In this document: positions 24,845 through 33,587 of the stretch, one piece after another | Layout: each line of letters starts with the position of its first letter | Numbering within the stretch: position 1 is the first letter of the stretch | Origin: Pseudonocardia sp. MH-G8 | Lineage (GTDB): Bacteria; Actinomycetota; Actinomycetes; Mycobacteriales; Pseudonocardiaceae | Assembly: GCF_002262885.1 (NCBI RefSeq) | Contig: NZ_NKYF01000001.1 | Location: 62,001-126,000 of the forward strand | DNA length: 64,000 nucleotides | Direction of reading: 5' to 3' | Translations under genes and position numbers: made by a program | The notes under the pieces: model-generated | What the model saw: the letters and a program-made list of their open reading frames with translations, nothing else | Database searches by the model: none | Told to the model about the DNA's origin: nothing

Positions 24845-26320
24845 TCAGGTCAGGCTGCCCTGCTGGATGGCCGCCACCACCGCCGCGCTGTCCCGCTTGC
24901 CGTTGGACGTACGCGGCAACTGCGACACCTCGTGCACGGCGTCCACCAGCATGTAGGTCGGCAGGCGCCGCGCGCCGTGCTGCTTGACGGCCAGCAGCGA
25001 CGGCGCGTGCCGCCCGTCGGCGGGCACCAGCACCGCGTGCAGCTGCGCATCGAGGCCGTCGCCGACGACGACGACCAGGGCCTCCGCCACCGCCTCGTGC
25101 TCCACCAGGACGGTCTCGATCTCGGCCAGTTCGATCCGGTGTCCCCTGATCTTGACCATGTGGTCCCTGCGGCCCACGTAGTCGAGGTCGCCGTCCGTCG
25201 TACGACGCACCAGGTCGCCCGTGTGGTAAGGACCCACCTGGGGTGCGGCACCCCAGTAGCCCAGCATCACCGTCGGGCCGGACACGACCAGCTCCGTGCC
25301 CGTGCCGTCGGGGGAGGCCACCAGTTCCAGCGCGTCACCCGAGCACGCGCGGCCGATCGGCACCGTGCGCGCGGGAACGGCCTCGAGCGGGCCGACCTCG
25401 TAGGAGGCGCAGACGTTCGTCTCGGTGGGCCCGTACCAGTTGAACAACCGGACCTCCGGCCAGCTCGCGCGCAGCTGCCGGACGTGCTCCACCGCGAACG
25501 GTTCGCCCGCGAACACGCAGCACCGCAACGTGGTCGTCGCGAGGCCGTCCAGCAGGCCACCCTTGGTGATCATCAGCGCCAGCGCGGACGGCACCGAGTA
25601 CCAGATCGTCAGCTCCCGCTCGGCGATCAACCGCACGAGCTGCTCCGGTGCGTACGCAGCCTCGCCTCCGACGAGGTGCACCGATGCGCCGGCCAGGAAC
25701 GCGCCGTAGAGGTCGAACACCGAGAGATCGAAGTTGAACGGAGCGTGGTTGGAGAGTCGGTCGTCCGGCCCGACCCGCAACTCCGCGCAGGCCCACCGCA
25801 CGAACGCCAGCGCGTTGGTGTGGCTGAGGCACACGCCCTTGGGCTCTCCGGTGGACCCCGACGTGTACAGGATGTAGGCGAGGTCGTCCTCCGCCGAGGA
25901 ATGGTGCGCCGGGGACACCGACGCCTCGACGTCCCGGGCGAGCGCACCCAGCTCACGCCACTGCGGCCCAGCCGGGTTCCCCGAGGCCCGCGCCAGGCCG
26001 TCCTCGTCGGCGACGACCAGGGCCGCCTGACAGCCGAGAGCGATGCGCTCGACCCTGGCGGGCGGGTTGGACGGGGCCACGGGCACGTAGACCGCGCCGA
26101 CCCGCAGGCAACCCTGCATCAACGCCACGGCGCCCACGCTCTTGGCCGTCCAGATCACCACCCGCTCGCCCGGCGTCACCCCGCAGGTCAGCAGGGCTGC
26201 GGCGTAGCGGTCGGCCAACCGGTCGAGCTCGCCGTAGGTCACGGCGGTGGTGGCGTCCTGGACAGCAAGGGCGTCGGGATCGCGGCGAGCGGACTCGACG
26301 ACCAGATCGTGCAGCCTCAC
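24845..26320 (-). CDS. Amino acid (L-proline) adenylating enzyme (PltF-like)
   Basis: 491 residues; the start is a GTG at 26320 that overlaps the stop of the preceding gene by four bases (GTGA). It is a free-standing adenylation domain with the core motifs YILYTSGSTGEPKG, NWYGPTETNV, YHTGDL, GRRDHMVKIRGHRIEL and the final lysine in PRTSNGKRD. Length matches PltF and its relatives, which activate L-proline and load it on a dedicated carrier protein. Coupling to an acyl-CoA dehydrogenase of PltE type strongly supports proline as substrate. The full specificity code could not be assigned by eye. Confidence 0.9.
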   Translation of the reverse strand: MRLHDLVVESARRDPDALAVQDATTAVTYGELDRLADRYAAALLTCGVTPGERVVIWTAKSVGAVALMQGCLRVGAVYVPVAPSNPPARVERIALGCQAALVVADEDGLARASGNPAGPQWRELGALARDVEASVSPAHHSSAEDDLAYILYTSGSTGEPKGVCLSHTNALAFVRWACAELRVGPDDRLSNHAPFNFDLSVFDLYGAFLAGASVHLVGGEAAYAPEQLVRLIAERELTIWYSVPSALALMITKGGLLDGLATTTLRCCVFAGEPFAVEHVRQLRASWPEVRLFNWYGPTETNVCASYEVGPLEAVPARTVPIGRACSGDALELVASPDGTGTELVVSGPTVMLGYWGAAPQVGPYHTGDLVRRTTDGDLDYVGRRDHMVKIRGHRIELAEIETVLVEHEAVAEALVVVVGDGLDAQLHAVLVPADGRHAPSLLAVKQHGARRLPTYMLVDAVHEVSQLPRTSNGKRDSAAVVAAIQQGSLT

Positions 26321-27453
26321 AGCCCCATCTCCCTTGCGATCACGTTCTTCTGGATCTCCGAGGTACCGGAGAACAGCAAGCTCGGCACGCTGTCGCGCAG
26401 CGCCTTCTCGACCCCGGCCTCGACCCGGTACCCCTCGGCGCCGAAGAGCCGTACGGCATCCAGCGCCCCGGCCACGACCCCCTCCGAGACCGCCAGCTTC
26501 GCGAGGGCGATGGCCAGGTTCGCAGGCCCACGTCGATCGATCTCCCAGCAGGCGCGGTAGAGCAGGAGTCGCGCGGATTCCGCCCGGAGCTTCATGTCGG
26601 CGATCCGGTGCGAGACCCCCTGGAACTCCGAGAGCCGCCTGCCGAACTGCCTGCGCGTGCCCACCCGGGCGCACACATCGTCGAGTAGGCGGTCGAGCAG
26701 GCCCAGGTACCCGGCGAACAGGCAGCTACGCTCCCAGCTCATCGAATGCTGGAAGATCGCCGCTCCGCCGCCAAGCGCACCCAGCACGTTGGCGGCGGGG
26801 ACGAAGCAGCCGTCGAAGGTCACCGAGCCGGCAGGCACCGAGTCCAGGCCCATCTTGGCGAACGGCTCACCGCGGTACAGCCCCGCCGAGGAGGTGTCGA
26901 CGACGAACCCCGTCTGGCCCAGATGGCCCGAGGCCGCGTCGGTCGTCGCGTAGGTCACCACCAGGTCGGCCACCGGCCCGTTGCTGACGAAGCTCTTCAC
27001 ACCGTCGAGCACGTATCCGCCGGGCACCGGCCGCGCCGTGGTGGCCAGCCGGGCGACGTCGGACCCGGCCTCCTCCTCGGTGATGGCGTTTCCCGCGATC
27101 AGCGCGCCCGAGCACATTCCCGGCAGGTAGCGGTCCCGCACTTCGTCGGACCCGAACCGCGCTACCGACACCGCGCACGCGAACAGGTGCGCCCCCGCAG
27201 CGAACACCAGGCCGACGTCCGGCCAGCCGCGCCCGAACGCCTCGAACAGCCGCGCCGTGTCCAGCGCGCCGTACCCGCCGCCGCCGTATCGGCTCGGCAC
27301 CGCGAGGCCCATCAGACCGAGCTCGGCGAGCGCGGTCCACTGCCGCCTGGTGTAGGGCCCCGGCACCACCGGAGCGTCCGCGTGCAACTTCCTCGTCGAC
27401 TCCAGGACCGACCTGTACCGGTCGGCCTGCTCATCCGTCCAACCAAAGTCCAC
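26317..27453 (-). CDS. Acyl-CoA dehydrogenase family, prolyl-S-carrier dehydrogenase (PltE-like)
   Basis: 378 residues, the length of PltE. It has the acyl-CoA dehydrogenase landmarks: YGGGGYGALD near residue 58, the flavin-contact AITEEEAGSDVA near 123, RRQFGRRLSEFQGVSHRIADM in the C-terminal helical domain, and the closing GTSEIQKNVIAREM. In pyrrole-forming pathways this family oxidises prolyl-S-carrier twice to pyrrolyl-2-carboxyl-S-carrier. The gene overlaps the adenylating-enzyme gene (GTGA), so the two are translated together. The partner carrier protein is at 23348. Confidence 0.92.
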   Translation of the reverse strand: MDFGWTDEQADRYRSVLESTRKLHADAPVVPGPYTRRQWTALAELGLMGLAVPSRYGGGGYGALDTARLFEAFGRGWPDVGLVFAAGAHLFACAVSVARFGSDEVRDRYLPGMCSGALIAGNAITEEEAGSDVARLATTARPVPGGYVLDGVKSFVSNGPVADLVVTYATTDAASGHLGQTGFVVDTSSAGLYRGEPFAKMGLDSVPAGSVTFDGCFVPAANVLGALGGGAAIFQHSMSWERSCLFAGYLGLLDRLLDDVCARVGTRRQFGRRLSEFQGVSHRIADMKLRAESARLLLYRACWEIDRRGPANLAIALAKLAVSEGVVAGALDAVRLFGAEGYRVEAGVEKALRDSVPSLLFSGTSEIQKNVIAREMGL

Positions 27454-27534
27454 TGCAAACTCCAGCTTCCGGTCCGGCCAGTGGCGGGCTCGGCAACGAT
27501 CGGGACGCGGTGGCGTCCGTCGGCGCGCGCCGGC

Positions 27535-28245
27535 TCAGGTCCGGCGCGGGAACAGGTCTGCGCTGATGTAGTGCTGCAGGACGGGTGCGACCAGGCGCAC
27601 GACCTCGGTGGCCGCCAGCGCGGCCAGCGGTCCCATCCGCAGCACGTAGCGCATCATCGTCAGCCCCACCAGGTGGGAGCTGACCAACGTGCACCGCAGA
27701 TCCGCGTCCGGCATGTCGATGCTCTCCCGCAACTGGGTGAGCAGAGTGGTCTCGAAGAACCGGCACAGCTCGTCGGCGGCGTCCTCGTGGGTCAGAGCCG
27801 AGCGCATGACCGCCAGCAGGGTTTCCCGGCCCCGGGGCGTCTCCCACTGCGACAGGACGTGTTCGAGCAATGGTGCGGCCACCAGCTCCGGTCCCGCTGC
27901 GAATACCGCCGGCGGCGGGATGAGCGCCTGCAGCGACTGCAGAACGGATTCGTGGAACAGGTTCTGCTTCGATCTGAAGAAATAGAGGACGAGAGCCGGA
28001 TCGACCTCCGCGTGCCGGGCGATGTGCCGGACGCTGGCCTTCTCGTAGCCCATCGCCGCGAACATCGCCCGGGCGGCCGCGCGGATCTGGTAACGCGTGT
28101 CGGGCGTTCCGCGCCGGCGGCCCCGACCGGTGGCGCGGGACGCTTGCGTCGTCGCTGCCGGCCCTTCCTCGACCGATGCACGAATCACGCCGGACGACGT
28201 TTCCGGTTCCACGTCCCCGACTTCCGCATCCGTTCGCACACCCAC
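27535..28245 (-). CDS. TetR-family regulator (pathway-embedded)
   Basis: 236 residues. After an unusually long, Arg/Ser-rich N-terminal lead of about 55 residues comes the TetR helix-turn-helix (RYQIRAAARAMFAAMGYEKASVRHIARHAEVDPALVLYFF, about 60-100), then a ligand-binding domain with MRSALTHED and LTMMRYVLRMGPLA. The gene lies inside the second operon, between the SCP2-like gene and the PltE-like gene. It may sense a pathway intermediate or product. Its position recalls PltZ, the TetR regulator of the pyoluteorin export genes, although the context here differs. A dead fragment of a similar protein occurs at 3109-3340. Confidence 0.88.
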   Translation of the reverse strand: MGVRTDAEVGDVEPETSSGVIRASVEEGPAATTQASRATGRGRRRGTPDTRYQIRAAARAMFAAMGYEKASVRHIARHAEVDPALVLYFFRSKQNLFHESVLQSLQALIPPPAVFAAGPELVAAPLLEHVLSQWETPRGRETLLAVMRSALTHEDAADELCRFFETTLLTQLRESIDMPDADLRCTLVSSHLVGLTMMRYVLRMGPLAALAATEVVRLVAPVLQHYISADLFPRRT

Positions 28246-28272
28246 TACCGCTTCCCCCGCGCTGCCACCTGC

Positions 28273-28668
28273 TCAGGCCGGGATCGCACAGAGCCCGCGC
28301 ATCGTGGCCACGAGCTGCTGGTAGCCCGTCGACTGCACGAGCGGCATCATGGCGGTCAGCTTCGCCATGTTCCCCGAGGGCCGCAACCTGCCCGACATGA
28401 ACGCCTCGGAGGCGGCGAGCTCCCCAACGAGGATACGAAGGTTGTCGGCGAACGTGGTGGCGATGCTGATGTCGGGCTGCGGGGCATCCCCGAGCACCGC
28501 ATGCTCGATCCGCCCGTCGCGAACGTCGAAGTAGTAGTGGACGTCGGCCCGCCCATCGGGAACCTCGGTGATCAGGTACTGCACCACCAGACTCAGTCCG
28601 GGCTGCTCGGCCAGCTTTCTGCCACGCCTGCTGAACTCGGCGAAGAATTCCTCGGACAGGTACTCCAT
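28273..28668 (-). CDS. SCP2 sterol-binding-domain-like small protein
   Basis: 131 residues. The pattern YYFDVRDGRIEHAVLGDAPQ, then DISIATTFADNLRILVGEL, then AFMSGRLRPSGNMAKLTAMMPL is that of the SCP2/sterol-transfer fold, a small hydrophobic-pocket domain. Such single-domain proteins in secondary-metabolite clusters have no fixed function; carrying a hydrophobic intermediate is one possibility. It follows the P450 gene by only 17 bases and precedes the TetR gene by 27, so it is clearly part of the operon. I see no catalytic residues. Confidence 0.75.
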   Translation of the reverse strand: MEYLSEEFFAEFSRRGRKLAEQPGLSLVVQYLITEVPDGRADVHYYFDVRDGRIEHAVLGDAPQPDISIATTFADNLRILVGELAASEAFMSGRLRPSGNMAKLTAMMPLVQSTGYQQLVATMRGLCAIPA

Positions 28669-28685
28669 GCGAGATCTACCTTTCC

Positions 28686-29957
28686 CTACCGGTTCGTGAC
28701 CTTCACCTGCAGTGCCTTCATCCCCCGCATGGTCACCAGCGGCCGGTACTCCGGCTCCTCCGTGACCTCGATCCGGGTGAAGCGCTCGAGCAGCCTCGCC
28801 AGCGTGAGATCCGCTTCCAGCTTCGCCAGCGACCAACCGAGGCAGTGATGCACTCCCGCGCCGAAGGAGAGGTGGCTCGCGTCCTGGCGGCCGACGTCGA
28901 ACCGATCCGGGTCCGGGAAGTACCCGGGGTCCCGGTTGGCCGAGGCGAGCATCGCGATGACCGTCTGGTGTCGCGGGATCTCCCTGCCCCCGACCACCAC
29001 GTCCTCCAGTGAGGTCCGCATCAACAGGTGGATCGGCGGCTCGCAGCGCAACACCTCGTCGACGGCGGTCTCCACCAGGGTCCGGTCCTCGCGCACCCGC
29101 CGCTCCTGGTCCGGGTTGCGGTGCAGCGCGAGCACCATGTTGCTGATCGTGTTGGTCGCCGTCTCGAAGCCGGCACCCACGACCGTGTTGCAGATGACGA
29201 GCAACTCCTGGGCGGTCAGCCGGTCGCCCGCGTCCTCGGCCTCGATCAACGCGCTGATCATGTCGTCGCGCGGGTGCGCGCGGCGCTGCGCGATCAGGTC
29301 GGTGAAGTAGGAGTCGGTGAACTCCGCCCCTTCGTCGGCCTGCCGGAGCTGCTCGGGTGTGATCGCGATGTCGAAGGTCTGTTGGAAGGCCCGCATCGGC
29401 TCGCGCAGCGCCGGGGCCTCTTCGGTGGGCACCCCGAGCAACGTGGTGATCACCGCGAGCGGCAGCGGGAAGGCGAAGTCGTTGAGCAGATCCCCCCCGC
29501 CCGCCTCGGCCAGTGGATCGAGCATCTCGTCGACCAGCCCCGCGACGGACTCCTTCATCTCCGCGACGCGACGCGGGGTGAATGCGTGCTTGACCAGATT
29601 GCGGAGCCGGCTGTGCTCGGGCGGGTTCTTCCAGAGCATGCTCGCGGCCATCCGGCGCAGGGCCGCGTGATCGTCCCAGTCGCCGCCGAACTTGTTGCCG
29701 ATGAACAGCGGGGCGTCCCGGCCCATCCGGCGGTCCCGCAACATGGCGTTGACGTCGTCGTAGGCGCTGACCAACCACATTCCCATCGCGCTGTGATGGA
29801 CCGGCGCGATCTCCCGCAGCCTCTGGTAGAGCGGGTACGGGTCCTGGCGTCCCTGCGGAGTGAGGACGATCTGCGCCACCAGCGCATCGGCCTCCTCACC
29901 GTGCGCGCCGCCCTCCGGCCGCGGCGCCGCCGGGACTGCCGAAGTGTCCGTCGTCAT
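28686..29957 (-). CDS. Cytochrome P450
   Basis: 423 residues from ATG 29957. The heme-binding motif FGAGVHHCLGWSLA (near residue 355), ExxR in VDEVLRCEPP, and an I-helix VVGAGFETATNTISN are all present, so the enzyme should be functional. The usual I-helix AGxDT/ET threonine is retained. It is a soluble bacterial P450 that would need external ferredoxin and reductase, neither of which is in the window. In this locus it is the only clear oxygenase other than the halogenases. It is therefore the prime candidate for late oxidation of the pyrrole-polyketide product, such as hydroxylation or an oxidative ring closure. Confidence 0.93.
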   Translation of the reverse strand: MTTDTSAVPAAPRPEGGAHGEEADALVAQIVLTPQGRQDPYPLYQRLREIAPVHHSAMGMWLVSAYDDVNAMLRDRRMGRDAPLFIGNKFGGDWDDHAALRRMAASMLWKNPPEHSRLRNLVKHAFTPRRVAEMKESVAGLVDEMLDPLAEAGGGDLLNDFAFPLPLAVITTLLGVPTEEAPALREPMRAFQQTFDIAITPEQLRQADEGAEFTDSYFTDLIAQRRAHPRDDMISALIEAEDAGDRLTAQELLVICNTVVGAGFETATNTISNMVLALHRNPDQERRVREDRTLVETAVDEVLRCEPPIHLLMRTSLEDVVVGGREIPRHQTVIAMLASANRDPGYFPDPDRFDVGRQDASHLSFGAGVHHCLGWSLAKLEADLTLARLLERFTRIEVTEEPEYRPLVTMRGMKALQVKVTNR

Positions 29958-30030
29958 CCTGGTTCCCTCCGAGACGTCATCGTGATGAGCGGCGGGTCCG
30001 TCGGACGACGCCGCATCGAGGCGCGACCGG

Positions 30031-31722
30031 TCAGAACAGCCTCGTACCGCGCAGCCCCGCTTTGAGCACTCCCTTCGCCGTCCCGCCCACGAGCTCGCGA
30101 ACCTGCTTGGGCGCACCGCCGGCGACCCAGAACACGGTGCGCATCAGCTTCCGCGGCGTCGGGTAGAGGAAGGGCTGGTTGCGGTCGTCGAAGCCGACGC
30201 CCGGCGGGATGTAGTCGGCCTTCTCCAGCTCGGCGAACAGCCGGTCCGCCGCCTCGTCGCCGCTGATCTCCCCGCGCTCGTAGGCGTGCACCTGGTCCAC
30301 CATGAGCCGGAACAGGGCGTGGTACTCCTCGTGGTCGGGCCACCAGAGCCCGGTGTGGGGCGCGTTCTCCAGTTCGGCGATCGCCGACGGGTCGCCGGCG
30401 CGGCGGAACTTCGTCATGGCGTTCTGCAACCGGAACGCGCCGAGCACCGAGCCGAACGACCACACCCGGAACACCGCGTTCCACAGGGGGTAGTGGTCGA
30501 AGGCGATGTACGCGCAGTCGACCAGCTCGTCGTTGTAGTTCAGGAGGCCCTGCTCCAGGCGCTCGACGTAGCTGAAGCGCTCGACCGAGAAGTCGTCGTC
30601 CTGCAGCGCTGCCAGCAGTCGGCACGCCAGGGCGTTGACCACTTCGGCGGTGTTGGACAGGCCCCGGGAGAACAGCGGGTCGAGGAACCCCGCCGCGTGC
30701 GACATCAAGCACCAGCGCTCCCCGACCGAGTGGCTGGAGGAGTACTGCAACCGGTCGGTGGAGACCCACGGCCGCACGGCTCGTGCATCCCGGAACTGCC
30801 GCTCGACGGCGGGGAACCGCGACGCGAACTCGAGGAACTCCTCTTCGGGGCTCACACCCGGCTGCTTCGGATACTTTCTCGGGTCCATCGTGACGCCGAC
30901 GCTCACGAGCGGGTTCTTCGAGCGCGGGTTGTTGTTGAACGGGATGACCCAGAACCAGCCGCGGTCGAACAGGTGGTGCATGGTGCCGTCGCTCCACGGC
31001 AGCGGTGGACGCTCCGCCTTGCCGTGCCTCAGCGCGTCATCGGTGCTCTGCACGCCGACCATGTGGGTGAACAGGGATCGGGAGTGGTGCCTGAACCGGC
31101 ACGGCTCCTCGCGCAGCCCGAGCTTCTCGGCCAGCGGCGAGCGGAAACCGCTGGCGTCCACGAGGTAGCGCCCGCGGATCGACTCACCGCCGGTGGTGGT
31201 CACGCTGACGCCGTCGGCGTCGAAGTCGACGTCGACGACCCTGGTTGCCAGCTTCGACTCACAGCCGTAACGGACCGCCGCGTTGTACAGGTACGCGTCG
31301 GTGTCCTGCCGGAAGAGGTGGCTGGACTTGTTGAGCACACCCGGGGTGTTGAACTGGTTGCTCTCCCGCGGGTCCGGCTCCTTCCCGATCTCGTGGCGCA
31401 TGAAGCCGAAGTGCTTCTTCCAGCCGAAACTCGTGTTGATTTCCTTGATGCACGAGTCGAAGGAGGCGAGCGTGGCGATCTCCGGCACGTCGTAGCGTTC
31501 TGCGATGGTGCGCAACGCCAGCAATGTGTACGGGATCATCGATTCACCGATCGCGAACTTGGGGTGGGTGCCCGCATCCACGATGAGAGTCCGTGCGCCA
31601 TTTCGCGCGAGTATCGCACCCAGCACGGACCCGGCGAGTCCGGCACCGAGGATGACGACGTCGTAGTCGGGCTTGCGCCGCAGCGCAATCCCATCCGAGG
31701 GGGTTGCCGCTCCGCTTGTCAT
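30031..31722 (-). CDS. FAD-dependent halogenase (third intact copy)
   Basis: 563 residues, with AGGAG just upstream of ATG 31722. Flavin motif VILGAGLAGS, GESMIPYT loop, lysines in FGWKKHFGF, halogenase signature WFWVIPF and the GFLDPLFSRGL segment are intact. It is close in design to the halogenase at 7212 (same length, same RHHSRSLFTHM and WVSTxRLQYSS stretches), so the two probably arose by duplication. It heads the second operon with the P450. Because a PltA-type enzyme already serves the pyrrole, this copy and the one at 7212 may chlorinate the phenolic ring at different positions or stages; this is inference. Confidence 0.92.
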   Translation of the reverse strand: MTSGAATPSDGIALRRKPDYDVVILGAGLAGSVLGAILARNGARTLIVDAGTHPKFAIGESMIPYTLLALRTIAERYDVPEIATLASFDSCIKEINTSFGWKKHFGFMRHEIGKEPDPRESNQFNTPGVLNKSSHLFRQDTDAYLYNAAVRYGCESKLATRVVDVDFDADGVSVTTTGGESIRGRYLVDASGFRSPLAEKLGLREEPCRFRHHSRSLFTHMVGVQSTDDALRHGKAERPPLPWSDGTMHHLFDRGWFWVIPFNNNPRSKNPLVSVGVTMDPRKYPKQPGVSPEEEFLEFASRFPAVERQFRDARAVRPWVSTDRLQYSSSHSVGERWCLMSHAAGFLDPLFSRGLSNTAEVVNALACRLLAALQDDDFSVERFSYVERLEQGLLNYNDELVDCAYIAFDHYPLWNAVFRVWSFGSVLGAFRLQNAMTKFRRAGDPSAIAELENAPHTGLWWPDHEEYHALFRLMVDQVHAYERGEISGDEAADRLFAELEKADYIPPGVGFDDRNQPFLYPTPRKLMRTVFWVAGGAPKQVRELVGGTAKGVLKAGLRGTRLF

Positions 31723-32222
31723 ACCACTCTCCTCGTGTCACGCGATGCTGGCCCGACCTGGTGGAACCACACTCGCGAGCCGGCCCGTCCACCGACACAC
31801 GACCGGATGCGCCACGGCTTCCGAGACCTCACCGACCTGCTTCTCGCGGTGCGTCGACCGGTACGACGCTAGTGTCGAATTACTCCCGACGTCTTCGCTC
31901 ATCCGACCGAAAATCGTGCTCGTACTTTCGAACGACCGGCCCGCTGGAACCGGCCCCCGGACCGCAGCGCAGCGCATCGATCCGCGTGCTCCGGCCCGGG
32001 CGCCGGCGTTCCGGACTGGTTCGTCAGGCCGTCCGTCGACCTTGCCGGGAAAGCCCCGGATCGTTAGTCTCGTCGCTAGCGTTGCACATCAACGGGCGTC
32101 GCAGGCAGCCGTCTTCGCTGCCGAGAACCGACCACATGTGTCGGTATACGCAGCCGACGCTTAGATCTTCGCACGGCCGTGCCGCCGTTTCCGTTCCATT
32201 TCTCGAGGCCGGAAGGACACCG
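31723..32222. promoter_or_regulatory. Divergent promoter region, halogenase operon / antiporter
   Basis: About 500 bases between the third halogenase gene (leftward) and the antiporter gene (rightward). The long open frames here (for example on the plus strand from 31704) have no recognisable protein content and I treat them as chance GC-rich frames. Both promoters should lie here. No convincing operator was found by eye. Confidence 0.55.
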
Positions 32223-33527
32223 ATGATCGCGGCGCCCGCAGTACCCCTGGAAACGACATTCCTGGCGACGGTCGCCGTGGTGCTGATCGTCGGCATCGTC
32301 GTGGTACGACTCGTGACGCGGCTCGGCCAGCCCGCGGTGATCGGCGAGATCCTCGCGGGGATCATGCTCGGCCCGAGCCTGCTGGGGCTGCTCCCGGGAG
32401 ACCTGGTGGAGGTGCTGTTCCCCACCGAGATCCGGCCCTACCTGAACTCCGTCGCCCAGGTCGGCCTCGTGCTCTTCATGTTCGTCACCGGCTGGGAGAT
32501 CGACCTGTCCTGGCTGCGCAGGCGGGCCCGGACCATCGCGGCGACCTCGATCTCGGCGATGGCGGTGCCGTTCGGCCTGGGCGTGGCGGCCGCGATGCTG
32601 CTGTACACCCACCACTCCGTCGTGGACGGCGAACCCGTGGACCGGCTCGCCTTCTCGCTGTACCTCGGCACCGCGCTCTCGATCACTGCTTTCCCGGTGC
32701 TGGTCCGGCTGCTGACCGACAAGGGCATGCAGCACGGCAGGCTCGGCTCGCTGGCGCTGGCCTGCGCCGCAGCGACCGATGCCCTCGCCTGGGTCCTGCT
32801 GGTCGTGGTCCTGATCATCATCCAGTCCTCCGGGCCGCTGTCGCTCGTCGTCACGCTCGGGGGCACTGCCGCGTTCGTCCTCCTCACCGTGCTCGTGACG
32901 CGTCCCCTGCTGGCGGCCGCCGTGCGCAGGGCCACGAGGACCGGGGCCCACACGACGCTGTTCCTGATCGTCAGCGCCGGGGTTCTGCTCTGCTCCTACG
33001 TCACGTCGCTGATCGGTTTGCACGCGATCTTCGGGGCGTTCGTGTTCGGGCTGGTGATGCCCCGGGCTCCGGTGGACGCCCTGCGCCACGCGGTCGAGAC
33101 GCCGATGCGCAACATCTGCGCCCTGCTGCTGCCGATCTTCTTCATCGTGACCGGCCTGTCGGTGGACATCACCACGCTGGGCCCCAGCGGGACGACCGAC
33201 GGAATACTCATCATCCTGGTCGCCTGCCTGGGCAAGCTGCTCGGTACGATGGTTCCGGCGCGCCTGTCCGGCATGAGCTGGCGCGACAGTGCGGGCCTCG
33301 GGGTGCTGCTGAACACCCGCGGGCTCACCGAGCTGATCATCTTGGAGATCGGCCGGCAGCTGCACGTCATCGACCAGGCGCTGTTCACCTTGATGACGTT
33401 GATGGCGCTGGTGACCACGGCCATGGCCACTCCGCTGCTCCGGATGCTCGGGCTGGTGCCCGACCAGCAGCCGTTCCTGCCGGCATCCGCGGCGGCCGTC
33501 GCGACCCCCGGCCCGACGAGGACCTGA
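32223..33527 (+). CDS. CPA2-family cation:proton antiporter
   Basis: 434 residues, start ATG 32223 with GGAAGGA upstream. About twelve hydrophobic segments fill the sequence. The first contains RLGQPAVIGEILAGIMLGPSLLG, the signature of KefB/NapA-type monovalent cation/H+ exchangers, and LFMFVTGWEID and LNTRGLTELIILEIG further along are also typical. The C-terminal RCK (TrkA-N) domain of KefB is absent. It is transcribed away from the halogenase operon and converges with the ABC exporter genes. A role in pH homeostasis or in tolerating an acidic, protonophore-like phenolic product is plausible but unproven. Confidence 0.9.
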   Translation: MIAAPAVPLETTFLATVAVVLIVGIVVVRLVTRLGQPAVIGEILAGIMLGPSLLGLLPGDLVEVLFPTEIRPYLNSVAQVGLVLFMFVTGWEIDLSWLRRRARTIAATSISAMAVPFGLGVAAAMLLYTHHSVVDGEPVDRLAFSLYLGTALSITAFPVLVRLLTDKGMQHGRLGSLALACAAATDALAWVLLVVVLIIIQSSGPLSLVVTLGGTAAFVLLTVLVTRPLLAAAVRRATRTGAHTTLFLIVSAGVLLCSYVTSLIGLHAIFGAFVFGLVMPRAPVDALRHAVETPMRNICALLLPIFFIVTGLSVDITTLGPSGTTDGILIILVACLGKLLGTMVPARLSGMSWRDSAGLGVLLNTRGLTELIILEIGRQLHVIDQALFTLMTLMALVTTAMATPLLRMLGLVPDQQPFLPASAAAVATPGPTRT

Positions 33528-33551
33528 CATCGCTCCGCTCCGGACCCCGCG

Positions 33552-33582
33552 CCGGCCGTCGTCGACGTCCACGTCAGGCCGG
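33552..33582. terminator. Possible bidirectional terminator hairpin
   Basis: Between the convergent antiporter and ABC permease genes, CCGGCC (33552-33557) can pair with GGCCGG (33577-33582), enclosing an inner GACGT/ACGTC stem. No U-tract follows, as is common in actinomycetes. The call rests on position and pairing only. Confidence 0.4.
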
Positions 33583-33587
33583 GCCGG

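Noticed and set aside
30286..31872. Plus-strand open frame of 528 residues opposite the third halogenase
   Set aside because: Shadow of the halogenase; the minus strand shows all halogenase motifs.
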